64,000 nucleotides of DNA, from assembly GCA_017399685.1 (NCBI GenBank), contig JAFQBM010000049.1, forward strand, positions 36,662 to 100,661, in the 5' to 3' direction. A program made the position numbers and the translations under genes. Origin of the DNA: Lachnospiraceae bacterium (GTDB lineage: Bacteria; Bacillota; Clostridia; Lachnospirales; Lachnospiraceae). Positions 25,178 to 34,610 of this stretch are shown in pieces. The notes under the pieces were generated by a model that saw only the letters and a list, made by a program, of their open reading frames with translations, made no database searches and was not told the DNA's origin. Numbering within the stretch: position 1 is the stretch's first letter; every line of letters starts with the position of its first letter.

Positions 25178-25611
25178 TACAGTATCCTCTTTTCCCCATA
25201 TATATCCTATTTTTCTTAATTTTATCCTTATTTTATTCTTTTCCGCCCAATATTGCAATACGCTAAACCTCATTTCATCAAATTTCTTATATGCATACTT
25301 TTCAATCAATACTTTCACTCCAATAAATCCCTCTATTCTCTAAAATAAGAATAAATTAATTAAATAAATCCAGAAAACTTTTAATCCAATTGATTTTTTA
25401 ATGGAAAAACATGTCATAAAAATTGGCATCCGCAACCAAAACCTCACCAATGACTTATACCTTCTCCACAGGCATATCTGCTTCCAAAACACCACCCAAA
25501 TCCTATTTTTCTTTCACCTATCATAAATACTTCCTTCAAGAAAAAGTTTCCCCTCCCGCCCTTTTCCATGCTATAATACTACAAACCCCCAAAGAAAGAA
25601 GCGATTACATC

Positions 25612-26631
25612 ATGATAAATTTCAAAACCCTTATGAATACACCCCAATACGATTTTTTACGCACCAACGAAAGACTTGGTAAGCGAATCATCCTTTTGGG
25701 ACTTGGTGGCAGTTATGCTTATGGTACAAACACTGAAAGCAGTGACATTGACTTTCGTGGCATTACTTTAAATATGCCTTCTGATTTACTTGGTCTGACG
25801 GAATTCGAACAATATGAAGACGAACATACCGACACCGTGATATATTCTTTTAATAAAATAGTCCGTCTGCTGTTAGAGTGCAATCCTAACACCTGTGAAA
25901 TTCTTGGATTAGATGAGGAACAATATCTAATTAAAACACCTCTTGGACAGGAACTTATAGATCACAGTCACCTTTTCTTATCCAAAAGAGCAGCAAAGTC
26001 TTTTGGTGGATATGCAAGTGCCCAATTAAGAAGATTACAAAATGCCATTGCCAGAGATTCCATGCCACAACCAAAGCGGGAGCAGCACATTCTAAATTCA
26101 GTATCCAATGCTTTAGAGGATTTTAATCGCAGATATGAAAACTCACAGCATGGCAGTATTCGATTATACATTGATAAAGCGGTAAATCCTGAATTAGAAA
26201 CAGAAATTTTCGTGGATGCAACTTATAAACATTATCCCTTAAGAGATTACGAAAAAATGTGGGCAACCATGAGTAATGTAATAAGAGATTATGATAAAAT
26301 TGGAAAACGAAACAAAAAGAAGGATGACAATCATTTAAATAAACACGCCATGCATTTAATCCGCTTATTTATGATGGCAATTGATATTTTAGAAAAGGGT
26401 ATCATTCAGACCCATAGAAAAGATGATTTAGACTTATTACTGAACATCCGTAATGGAGAATTTTTAAAAGACGACAAAACCTTTCAACCTGAATTTTATG
26501 ATATTCTCTCCCACTACGAAGAACGATTAGAAAAAGCAACCAAAGAAAGTACCCTTCCTGATAACCCTGACATGGAAAAGGTGGAGGCTTTCGTGGAATA
26601 TGTAAACAAAAAAGCGCTAGAAGACTTCTAG
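25612..26631 (+). CDS. Predicted nucleotidyltransferase (Pol beta superfamily, YcgL-like)
   Basis: 339 aa from ATG 25612, where homology-like sequence begins; TATAAT lies at 25573-25578, so upstream in-frame codons are unlikely to be translated. GLGGSYAYGTNTESSDIDFR holds the GS (33-34) and DxD (45-47) motifs of the superfamily, which binds metal and transfers NMP groups. A long helical C-terminal part follows. The substrate is unknown; such proteins occur near phage-related loci. Part of the gene is duplicated at 26746-26913. Confidence 0.8.
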   Translation: MINFKTLMNTPQYDFLRTNERLGKRIILLGLGGSYAYGTNTESSDIDFRGITLNMPSDLLGLTEFEQYEDEHTDTVIYSFNKIVRLLLECNPNTCEILGLDEEQYLIKTPLGQELIDHSHLFLSKRAAKSFGGYASAQLRRLQNAIARDSMPQPKREQHILNSVSNALEDFNRRYENSQHGSIRLYIDKAVNPELETEIFVDATYKHYPLRDYEKMWATMSNVIRDYDKIGKRNKKKDDNHLNKHAMHLIRLFMMAIDILEKGIIQTHRKDDLDLLLNIRNGEFLKDDKTFQPEFYDILSHYEERLEKATKESTLPDNPDMEKVEAFVEYVNKKALEDF

Positions 26632-26745
26632 CTGATTGAAACAAATGATAACTAGTTATTACGAAAATCCATTTTCAAAAATAACACTACAAATAAGGAA
26701 AGGGATCTAGTAAACAGTCAAACAAGATTTATTCTTCTACCATAA

Positions 26746-26913
26746 TGACACGTGATATATTCTTTTAATAAAATAGTCCGTCTATTGTTAGAGTGCAATC
26801 CTAACACCTGTGAAATTCTTGGATTAGATGAGGAACAATATCTAAGTAAAACACCACTTGGACAAGAACTTATGGATCACAGCCACCTATTTTTATCCAA
26901 AAGAGTAGCAAAA
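26746..26913 (+). pseudogene. Partial duplicate of the nucleotidyltransferase gene
   Basis: About 168 bp nearly identical to 25836-26003 (YSFNKIVRLLLECNPNT, ILGLDEEQYL, KTPLGQEL, HSHLFLSKR). It lacks both ends of the gene. Its right edge runs into the 3' end of the DUF2809-like gene on the other strand and supplies that protein's last residues. Confidence 0.85.
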
Positions 26914-27281
26914 ACAATACATGAATTCCTTTCCGCAAGGAAGATACCACCACATCCCACTCCATAGCAAACAATATCCTTTATATCAAAAGTAGAACCA
27001 ATTAGTATTCTTAAGAACGTATTGTCTTCTACTCCCAAAATCTTTACAATTTCAAAATACTGCAATACTTCTACCCCTGCTGCAAAAAGAAATACATAAA
27101 GTGGCAATAACTTCAATTTATCCGGTATCCAAATCCGAAGAAAAGTATAAATAACCACAACCACCAGCATATCCCCTACATAAGGACGGATAAACCGGTC
27201 ATGTACAAACAAAGCAATCAGTATTTCTATCAGTAAAAAAATGATTGTTAATAAAGCATAAAATGTTCTTTTTCTCTTCAT
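26877..27281 (-). CDS. DUF2809-like membrane protein with a replaced C-terminus
   Basis: 134 aa from ATG 27281 (AAGGAGAAAA upstream). Four predicted helices, with FIRPYVGDMLVVVVIYTFLR, FLFAAGVEVLQYF and GSTFDIKDIVCYGVGC matching DUF2809. The last ~10 residues (FATLLDKNRWL) are the antisense of the duplicated nucleotidyltransferase fragment, so the native end was probably lost when that fragment arrived. Function unknown. Confidence 0.75.
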   Translation of the reverse strand: MKRKRTFYALLTIIFLLIEILIALFVHDRFIRPYVGDMLVVVVIYTFLRIWIPDKLKLLPLYVFLFAAGVEVLQYFEIVKILGVEDNTFLRILIGSTFDIKDIVCYGVGCGGIFLAERNSCIVFATLLDKNRWL

Positions 27282-27364
27282 GATATATTTTTCTCCTTGT
27301 GTTTCATTAAACATAGTTTGAGCCTAAAATGAATAAAAGTCAATATTTTTCCGGCAGTAATGTA

Positions 27365-27493
27365 ACTGTTCACACGTGAACAGTTACATATTGGTTTTTG
27401 CATGCAAATTCGCTTCGGGAAGCAAAAACCAATCCCTGAATCACTCTATTACGTAACCTGACAGCAAGTGTCAGGTTACTGTGTGAACAGTAA
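27365..27493. repeat. ~130-bp dispersed repeat, copy B (best preserved)
   Basis: Terminal inverted repeats ACTGTTCACAC (left) and GTGTGAACAGT (right). Inside are the palindromes GTTCACACGTGAAC, TTGCATGCAA, TTCGCTTCGGGAAGC and CCTGACAGCAAGTGTCAGG. It can fold into a large cruciform or RNA hairpin and carries no gene, like a MITE. Copies: 1381-1514, 28317-28415; a piece of the left end at 9527-9553. Confidence 0.85.
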
Positions 27494-27623
27494 TGCAGTA
27501 ATTCATGTTTCATGCTACAAAAATATTACCTATTGCATTTTCTGATGTTATGTGATACTTTCAACTGATACAGAACATTTTTTATGTAATATACCCCAAA
27601 CTGACAGATAAGGAGCTCCTATC

Positions 27624-28301
27624 ATGCTTAACTTTATCAAAGAACTCCGGGACGACACCGGATATTATTATACAAATGAAAGACTGGACCTGAATGATTT
27701 CGTGATATTAATTGCCTTTATTATAATTTCAACATCATTGGTTATCGTTGAATTCATTTATTCTTTGCAAGAAATCACTCCTGAATTTATCATAATTTTT
27801 GCTATGGTATGCATTATTTTTACTTCACCGTTTTTGGCTCACTTTTTGGTCAAAGCATTTAAAATAGTTTCTTTTCGAAGAAAAAAGAAAAAGATTTTAA
27901 CCCAAGGGCAGATGTATACTGCAAAATTAGTAGATTCCAAAAAAGGACCTTCCCTATTTAAGGATTCTATCACAGGAACAGAAAAATTCTCTTATTATCC
28001 AGTGGTGGAATATTATGATAATGGCGACCATATCCGGCTTACCTCACCATTTGCAGTAAACAATACTTACCTACAGGCACTTCGCAGCCAGCAGGTAACC
28101 ATACATATTTATAAGAATGCTTTTATTCTTAGTGATGTTTCCCTTGCAGATTCAAAGGATGAGTCCCTGCAAGCCAGAAATTCAAGGTATACCGACCTTA
28201 CAGAATCCTTGGAAAAAGCACATCGTATCTATGTGATATCCCTTGCTTGTTACCTTATCATCATGAATCTATTACGATTAATTTTAAAAGCTATATTTTA
28301 G
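27624..28301 (+). CDS. Hypothetical membrane protein
   Basis: 225 aa, not recognised. Two N-terminal helices (residues 25-45 and 52-75), a basic stop (FRRKKKK), a soluble beta-rich middle that begins GQMYTAKLVDSKKG as in DUF3592-like proteins, and a C-terminal helix. AAGGAG precedes the ATG. It stands alone between two copies of the dispersed repeat. Confidence 0.7.
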   Translation: MLNFIKELRDDTGYYYTNERLDLNDFVILIAFIIISTSLVIVEFIYSLQEITPEFIIIFAMVCIIFTSPFLAHFLVKAFKIVSFRRKKKKILTQGQMYTAKLVDSKKGPSLFKDSITGTEKFSYYPVVEYYDNGDHIRLTSPFAVNNTYLQALRSQQVTIHIYKNAFILSDVSLADSKDESLQARNSRYTDLTESLEKAHRIYVISLACYLIIMNLLRLILKAIF

Positions 28302-28316
28302 AAACGCCAAATGAGG

Positions 28317-28415
28317 CTGTTGCATGCAAATTCGCTTCGCGAAGCAAAAACCAACCCCTGAATCACTCTATTACGTAACCTGACAGCAAGTGTCCGGTTA
28401 CTGTATGAACAGTAA
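28317..28415. repeat. ~130-bp dispersed repeat, copy C (left end missing)
   Basis: Matches copy B from TTGCATGCAAATTCGCTTC through ATTACGTAACCTGACAGCAAGTGT to TATGAACAGTAAC. The TTCACAC left terminus is absent. It lies between the 3' ends of two convergent genes. Confidence 0.85.
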
Positions 28416-28425
28416 CCTCATTTCA

Positions 28426-29076
28426 CTATGCATTTATTAATATCTTTCCAGCTTTTCTTGTAATATCAAATCTTTCGATATCAGCCACTGCCGGAATTCT
28501 TTTTTCTACTGCACGAACCACGACATATCCCATAACTCCACCTAATGTATTTGCCATTAAATCATCTACATCACAAAGACGATATGCAGATGAGAACATA
28601 AAGAACAATCCGGTAAACTGAGCAATTTCAATGAAACTGCTTAATAGAAAACTTGCTACTGCAACTTTCTTTCCATCGAAATGAAAATCATATCTTAAAT
28701 ACATACCAAAAGGTACTGTCATAATCACATTAAATACTACCTGTAACACTGCACGGTCACAGATTGCCATAAGATAAGTCTTTGGCTGATTCCATACAAA
28801 GGATGTTTCACGAATAATATCGCTTACAAAATGAAATGGAATTGCCTGTAAGCCTACTGACTGTGACACATCACCAGTCATAGTTGGAAGTGGGAAAAAC
28901 ACAAGACTGATGACACATAGCATATAAAACAAGAAAATATAATTTACACCGAAACGTACCAAATTGAATTTCTTTCTTACTACTTGTGTAACCAAAAGAA
29001 CAATGGTTAGTAACTGTGCACATGTAAAAAAGTGATTTGCTGCGAATGAAATTGCGGATAATATATTTGACATCAT
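28426..29076 (-). CDS. VanZ family membrane protein
   Basis: 216 aa from ATG 29076 (GGAGG five bases upstream; a second ATG at 29073 is equally possible). Five or so helices. VVFNVIMTVPFGMYLRYDF and SSFIEIAQFTGLF, with RLCDVDDLMANTLGGVMGY, are the conserved VanZ blocks. In VanA clusters VanZ gives low-level teicoplanin resistance, but most homologues have no known role. Confidence 0.85.
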   Translation of the reverse strand: MMSNILSAISFAANHFFTCAQLLTIVLLVTQVVRKKFNLVRFGVNYIFLFYMLCVISLVFFPLPTMTGDVSQSVGLQAIPFHFVSDIIRETSFVWNQPKTYLMAICDRAVLQVVFNVIMTVPFGMYLRYDFHFDGKKVAVASFLLSSFIEIAQFTGLFFMFSSAYRLCDVDDLMANTLGGVMGYVVVRAVEKRIPAVADIERFDITRKAGKILINA

Positions 29077-29359
29077 GAATTCCTCCAAAAAGTATGTATT
29101 TCACCATAATTTATCATATATATTTTCCAACACATGTCTTCAAACATCTATTTCATAAATCATGGAAATTGATTTACCTTACACATTTCTTTTATGTGCC
29201 TTGCTGATAAATCTAGTATACTTTTTAAAGGTCGTTCTTTCCATCGATGCAGCTTACAGTTTTAATTTAGTACATTACAATTTTGTAAGGTTACAATTCC
29301 GATAAAAAACAATACATCTATAAAATTTTTCTGTTTATTCCGTCTCTTCCTCCAACAAC

Positions 29360-30547
29360 CTACTTCACCACATACATAAAATCCCTGATATTCTCAAATC
29401 CAAATTCCATATTTGGATTCATACATTCTACCTCTATGCAGTATAATGATGTATCGGAATTGTTATATGTAGCATATAAACGCCGTATATCGCCTTCCGC
29501 ATTTACAGTCATAAAATAATAGCATATGGCATCTCCCACTTCTTCATTCTTTACCTTTATGGTTGTGTCGGAGTCACTCTCCCAATTTATCATACTCTGA
29601 ATATACATTTCTGCACTATCATAGGTATCTTTTCCCCATAAACGACATTGAACAAATACGTCGTAATCTTCTTCCTCAAAATACTCTACTGCATAGTAGT
29701 CCGTCTTGTCTCGCATGATAGAATAAAATCCTTCTTGAACTTTAAAGGTTACAGCATCATTTCCAAAAGTTAAAGTACTCTCTTCTTTCACATCCCCTAT
29801 GGTCGTCTCGTAATTTTGCATTAGAATCTCATCCGCTGTGGAATCTTTCGCATCTGTCACCTTCGCCTTGGCAACAATGCCCGCAAATATATTTACTACC
29901 TCTTCATCGGATTTCTCTTTATCAAATAAAACCAACTGGGCGCCAATGGTTCTATCCGCATCCGGACTTTGTGTATGTATTACAAATACTTTCTCTTCTT
30001 CCAACAAAGTTGAAAAATACACATATTCTTTTCCATTCACCATCGTTTCGGTTGGCTCTTTCGTTACCTCATATCCTCCCTTAATTGCCAATTCTGTCAG
30101 GCTTTCTTTATTTTCCACCAATTCTTTATAGGATTTTTCCTCTATCTTAAATCTCAACTGAAATACATCTTCCAATTGAACAATGCATCCAAGCCCTTCC
30201 TCATAAAAGCAATAATATTCTGGCGGAACGTGTATCTCAAATCTATCCATCACAAAAGTTACGCCTTTTTTCGTTCCATTGCTGATATATAAATCATCTT
30301 CCCCTACTTCATTTTCCTTTATTGCTTCGGACGTTTTTTCATCTGAAGTTTTATCATCAGATTCTTTTTTGCCCTTTTCATCGTCCTGAATTTTCTCATC
30401 CATTACCAGTTCTATGGGTTCTTCCACTTTTTCCTCTGACTTTTTCTCGTCCTTTCCAAATACCAGAACCGCAACCAATACACCAAGTGTAATTACAAGA
30501 ACTGATAACACTCCCATTACTGCTATCATGCATTTATGATTCTTCAT
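29360..30547 (-). CDS. Membrane-anchored extracellular protein, unknown
   Basis: 395 aa if it starts at ATG 30547; the ribosome site is weak, so the start is unsure. A single N-terminal anchor (MIAVMGVLSVLVITLGVLVAVLVF) is followed by a charged Lys/Glu/Asp linker and an extracellular region with two similar halves (EIHVPPEYYCFYEEG and VTFKVQEGFYSIMRDK). The XRE membrane regulator lies directly upstream with its stop codon within 15 bp, suggesting a regulator and target pair. Confidence 0.65.
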   Translation of the reverse strand: MKNHKCMIAVMGVLSVLVITLGVLVAVLVFGKDEKKSEEKVEEPIELVMDEKIQDDEKGKKESDDKTSDEKTSEAIKENEVGEDDLYISNGTKKGVTFVMDRFEIHVPPEYYCFYEEGLGCIVQLEDVFQLRFKIEEKSYKELVENKESLTELAIKGGYEVTKEPTETMVNGKEYVYFSTLLEEEKVFVIHTQSPDADRTIGAQLVLFDKEKSDEEVVNIFAGIVAKAKVTDAKDSTADEILMQNYETTIGDVKEESTLTFGNDAVTFKVQEGFYSIMRDKTDYYAVEYFEEEDYDVFVQCRLWGKDTYDSAEMYIQSMINWESDSDTTIKVKNEEVGDAICYYFMTVNAEGDIRRLYATYNNSDTSLYCIEVECMNPNMEFGFENIRDFMYVVK

Positions 30548-30560
30548 CTTCTCTTTTCTC

Positions 30561-31421
30561 TTACTTTCCTTTCTTCTCACTTTTCATTTTTATACTTCGG
30601 CATTCCATTAAGAAAACAATAAAAAATATCAGAAAAACGATACCAAAAATCAAAGGAAGAACCAGCGTTTTCGTATAATATTCAAAGGTAAGTTCATCGC
30701 TTTTTCCATCATTATAGCAACTGATATAGTCTCCCTCGGCTACATCTGCAATGTCGAGCCATACGGTATCACGATATATCTTCCCATCCATCGTGAATCC
30801 TACAACATCCGCATTAGTATATTGATGATAGATTTTTTCAACGCATACTGGCTGTTGATTCATATTCTTGATATCCGAAACCTTATTGGAAAATAATTTC
30901 GCCGCAAAGGAAAGTACACATACACATAGAACTCCACTGATTATGGTACAAATCAGGCAAATGGTATATCTGTATATATGAAATATCTTTTCTTCCTGTT
31001 CGGATGTTTTTTCTGAAATATGTTCTACTCCATTCTCCAAACCATTTCCTGTTATATCTTCCGATACATACTCTGAACCATTTCCTAATACGTCTTCTGA
31101 TACATCCCCTAAACTATTTCTTATATCCATTATTGATGTATTCTCTGATGTGTTTTTCAAACTTTCTTTTGTCTTAACAATTTCGTCTGAATTTTCCTTT
31201 GTGCCTTTTATCAGATAGTCCATACTTACCTGATATAAATCTGATAACTGCATCAGCCTTTCCACATCCGGCAATGTTTTGTCAAGTTCCCATTTCGATA
31301 TGGATTGCCGGCTAACATTTAGTTCTTCCGCCAGTTTTTCCTGAGTCATATTATTCCGGGTTCTAAGTTCATATAGTCGCTCTCCCACCGTTTGATTCTT
31401 TTTCGTCATTTCCGTCTCCAT
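30561..31421 (-). CDS. XRE-type regulator fused to membrane helices
   Basis: 286 aa from ATG 31421 (AAAGGAAAAG upstream). Helix-turn-helix at the N-terminus: GERLYELRTRNNMTQEKLAE and ELNVSRQSISKWE. A low-complexity Ser/Glu/Asn linker follows, then a helix (ICTIISGVLCVCVLSFAA), an external DUF3592-like stretch, and a second helix near the C-terminus. This one-component design couples DNA binding to a membrane sensor part. Followed by an anchored extracellular protein in the same operon. Confidence 0.8.
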   Translation of the reverse strand: METEMTKKNQTVGERLYELRTRNNMTQEKLAEELNVSRQSISKWELDKTLPDVERLMQLSDLYQVSMDYLIKGTKENSDEIVKTKESLKNTSENTSIMDIRNSLGDVSEDVLGNGSEYVSEDITGNGLENGVEHISEKTSEQEEKIFHIYRYTICLICTIISGVLCVCVLSFAAKLFSNKVSDIKNMNQQPVCVEKIYHQYTNADVVGFTMDGKIYRDTVWLDIADVAEGDYISCYNDGKSDELTFEYYTKTLVLPLIFGIVFLIFFIVFLMECRSIKMKSEKKGK

Positions 31422-31565
31422 TTTTCTTTTCCTTTCCGGGTGCATGCAACCCGTAATTTATTACATATCAAATTTCGATTCTTTTTAACAGCAATTTCCT
31501 TTGGCAATTTCGCACCCATAGGTTACAACACTGAAAATACGCCGTTTTCATGAGCCTGAATACAG

Positions 31566-31601
31566 AAAAAACGCCCGTTAGAAAATCTCCCTAACAAGCG
31601 T
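31566..31601 (-). terminator. Terminator after the zinc-ribbon membrane gene
   Basis: Minus strand ACGCTTGTTAG pairs with CTAACGGGCGT, then TTTTTT. Confidence 0.85.
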
Positions 31602-31670
31602 AAAACAGACTTTTCTTCTATGAAAGCATATTTAAAACCTCATGATTTCCATTTCTGCATGATAATCCTT

Positions 31671-32141
31671 CTACAAATACTTCTCCGGTACATCATATCC
31701 TACGGATAATAATTCCTGTGCATAATTTTTATCCTGCAGTCTTTGGTCTGATTTTATCTGTAATTTATCAAATCTACGTTTTTTCGCACCTGTTATAATT
31801 CGAAGAAAGTCCACAATGCTTACTATCATTATAATTACTCCTGCAACACCCAAAAGCACTGCCATAGGATAATAAGAACCATCCAGTTTCATGGTGAAAT
31901 ATGTAATTCCAAAAAATATTGCAGCCAGCACAGTGCCACCTAATACGCCAATTGCAGCCTCATCCGCTGATAATGCATTTTGGCGAATCCCATCAATGAC
32001 AATCTCATGATACCGCATATCGATGTACTTCTTCTTGCATTTTATACAGCTTCGAATGGGACTTCCATACTTCCAGGTTCCCGGATTATAGTTAAATAAT
32101 TTTCTTTTACAATATGGGCAATTTCCTCTTGTAAGTACCAT
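31671..32141 (-). CDS. Zinc-ribbon protein with two membrane helices
   Basis: 156 aa from ATG 32141 (GGAGG nine bases upstream). An N-terminal ribbon has two Cys pairs (CPYC and CIKC). Two hydrophobic helices follow (GVLGGTVLAAIFFGITYF and MAVLLGVAGVIIMIVSIV), then a basic tail. Not recognised as a named family. Monocistronic, with its own terminator. Confidence 0.7.
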   Translation of the reverse strand: MVLTRGNCPYCKRKLFNYNPGTWKYGSPIRSCIKCKKKYIDMRYHEIVIDGIRQNALSADEAAIGVLGGTVLAAIFFGITYFTMKLDGSYYPMAVLLGVAGVIIMIVSIVDFLRIITGAKKRRFDKLQIKSDQRLQDKNYAQELLSVGYDVPEKYL

Positions 32142-32593
32142 GTTATGATTCCTCCACACTCAACTCATTTTGATGTAAAGTATACCATATTTTTCAACCA
32201 TTACAAAGAATTTTTCTATATTTTTATAACATAAGAAAATAATTAATTTAGAACAATCAAAGTATGCCAACAAAAACTAACATCATAAAAAACTCTGTCT
32301 TTACAAGAACCAGCTTCTCCCCATAATACCCCTTTATCTTTGCCTCCATTCTTAAACATCATTTAATGTGATTTCATTATAGCAGTGCAGTTATTAAATA
32401 ATCCTTAAATTTTGTTTTGCCGAAAATAAGGCAGAAAAGACTGACACTGTATAGAAAAAACAACCACAATCCCACGGACTTTTCACCTTAGGATTGTGGC
32501 TACATGATTTCATATTCTTTGAACCAAATGGCATTACTACAATCTTATTGCTTATCAAACACTACATTACTACAATTTTGTTACTTATTCACT
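32142..32593. other. Intergenic region
   Basis: About 450 bp, AT-rich. Apart from the terminator at 32455-32499 it shows no gene or repeat; promoter elements of the zinc-ribbon gene should lie near its left end. Confidence 0.5.
32455..32499 (-). terminator. Terminator of the small membrane protein gene
   Basis: Minus strand CCACAATCC/GGATTGTGG stem with a T-rich tail (TTGTTTTTT). Confidence 0.8.
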
Positions 32594-33007
32594 CTATCTT
32601 GAAAGTTGAATCCAATTTGCATGTTGCATGATGATTTCTATAAAGTTATCTGCTGCATCTGGTGACATAGGTTTAATATCTTTCGAACCTTCCACCTGTT
32701 TTCCATTTTCATCTGCAAGCAGTACATTTGCCAGTCTGCCTCCATCCATTTTTACAACACGTGTTTCAATCATCTTTACTTTCGTTAAATCAATGATTAT
32801 GTAACCTTTTACTCTTTCTTTCAACACCAATGTGTTGTCTGCAATATATCCGTTATAGTAAAGATCATTAAAATCACAAACATGCTTTCCTTCGAAACGT
32901 TTGTCAACATCTGACCTGATACCATCTGCCTTTTTCTTGTCATACATAAATGCTATTACTATGATTACTAAAACGATAACCATAATAACTGCTCCTTGTG
33001 GTGTCAT
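32594..33007 (-). CDS. Small single-helix membrane protein
   Basis: 137 aa from ATG 33007 (GGAGAGG upstream). One N-terminal helix (GAVIMVIVLVIIVIAFMY) and a cytosolic domain with IIIDLTKVKMIETRVVKMDG and NFIEIIMQHANWIQ. Not recognised. Its own terminator follows. Confidence 0.65.
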   Translation of the reverse strand: MTPQGAVIMVIVLVIIVIAFMYDKKKADGIRSDVDKRFEGKHVCDFNDLYYNGYIADNTLVLKERVKGYIIIDLTKVKMIETRVVKMDGGRLANVLLADENGKQVEGSKDIKPMSPDAADNFIEIIMQHANWIQLSR

Positions 33008-33243
33008 ACCTGTCCTCTCCTTTAATTTATATTTTTTGTTACAAATCAAAGCTGAATCAATAATGCAGTTTACTGTTCTTTCAAAAAGTGATAAGTTAGT
33101 TATGCATTATTGATATTGCTATTAACATAATAACATGATTACTTTCTATATTACAAGTTTTCATTTTGAGCATTGAACATGGATACTGACAATTTTATTA
33201 TTGACAAAAGGAAATAAATGTTTTATGTACAAATCATTCCGCA

Positions 33244-34602
33244 TCAGGAATTAATCACATCAACAATGCTTTTTCTTATCAAATCTACATTCATTACCAC
33301 CGAAATAACAATCATAAGCAAGGATACCATCCCTCCTGTCAGTATAATGGCAGCCACCAATTCCTGAATAGAAACCGCAATGAAATATCCAACCGATTGC
33401 TCAATTATATATTGTAAGGCTTTCAGTACCAAAAATGTCAAAATTACAGCCAAAACCATACAAAAGCAAAGAATCATAAGCAATTCATAGAAACAAATCC
33501 GGATAATTTCCTGTTCCTCCATTCCCATTGCTTTCAGGATGCCATAATAATATGCTCTGCTTTTTCGATTGATATAAACGTTGCAAATCAACTTGATTAC
33601 CATTGCCACAACAATAATCACGATAAAAACACTAATCACACGTTTGCATATTAATTGAAACTTATCAATCATTCCGAACATATATATAGTGGAAGAAACA
33701 TAATAATAATCATCATACTTTGTTTCGATAGAGTCTAAGATTTTCTCACTATCTGCAAAAGTACCAATTCCTACTTTCTGAATCAGTTCTTTTACTTCAA
33801 ACTCAGAATAAAAATCAGAAGTTCCTGAAATAAGTACTTGGCTTCTATCACATTCTGATAACACCCGAAAATAATCTGAATTTATAATACCAACAATGGT
33901 GTAATCCTCTAACACCATATTTTGATTTACCTTAAAAGAAATCTTCTGATTTAATAATGAATCATAATCTTCATAAATTCCAAACCGATTCAGCATATAA
34001 TCCGAAATAACAAGTTCCTTTTCTCCTTGAATTTCTCTGCCATACAAAAACATATTAGAATCGAATTTATATTGATACTCTTTTAACATATTTTCTGTAA
34101 ACATTGCACTCTCTAAATCAACAGCATCCACAGAAAAAAATACACTAAACCGTTCTTTATCTTCTCTCTTTGATATACTTTTCTCTTCTGTAAAGTCAAA
34201 AGAATAGTCATCTTCTCCCACATATTCTTTCCCATTAATCAAACATTTAACTTCTTCAATATTAACACCATAGCATTCTTCTTCCGTTTCCGATAAATTT
34301 ACTAACGAATATTTAGCTCCCAGACTGACATTTTCAATACCTTCCATTTTATGTAATAATTCAGATGCTTCATTAGAAATTTCTTTCCCATCTAAATCTA
34401 AACTCAAATAAATATCAATATTATTGGTAGAAATTCTATCATAAATAATATTATTGTACATTTGTCGTATAATAAGGGAAACGGAACAAAAAAGCATCAT
34501 AAAAAAAGTAACCATAAAAATACTGATAAAGTATTGTTTCCTGCTTTTTTTGAAGGTTTTTAAATTATAACACGCCAAATGAAAACATTCTGATTTCTTC
34601 AT
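33244..34602 (-). CDS. FtsX-like ABC permease
   Basis: 452 aa. One N-terminal helix (residues ~25-45), a large extracellular domain of ~270 aa, then three C-terminal helices in an FtsX/MacB arrangement; ILKAMGMEEQEIIRI is the typical coupling segment after the first of these. Works with the ATPase and the second permease just upstream, probably moving a peptide or lipid-linked substrate, or signalling envelope stress. Starts 8 bp after the neighbouring permease ends. Confidence 0.85.
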   Translation of the reverse strand: MKKSECFHLACYNLKTFKKSRKQYFISIFMVTFFMMLFCSVSLIIRQMYNNIIYDRISTNNIDIYLSLDLDGKEISNEASELLHKMEGIENVSLGAKYSLVNLSETEEECYGVNIEEVKCLINGKEYVGEDDYSFDFTEEKSISKREDKERFSVFFSVDAVDLESAMFTENMLKEYQYKFDSNMFLYGREIQGEKELVISDYMLNRFGIYEDYDSLLNQKISFKVNQNMVLEDYTIVGIINSDYFRVLSECDRSQVLISGTSDFYSEFEVKELIQKVGIGTFADSEKILDSIETKYDDYYYVSSTIYMFGMIDKFQLICKRVISVFIVIIVVAMVIKLICNVYINRKSRAYYYGILKAMGMEEQEIIRICFYELLMILCFCMVLAVILTFLVLKALQYIIEQSVGYFIAVSIQELVAAIILTGGMVSLLMIVISVVMNVDLIRKSIVDVINS

Positions 34603-34610
34603 ACTACACT

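Noticed and set aside
25178..25318. Upstream extension of the DUF1963 frame
   Set aside because: The AGAGGA site and family-like sequence begin at ATG 25177; the extra 47 codons show no conserved pattern.
26752..26967. 71-codon plus-strand frame as a separate gene
   Set aside because: It is the duplicated inner part of the nucleotidyltransferase, without start signals or domain ends.
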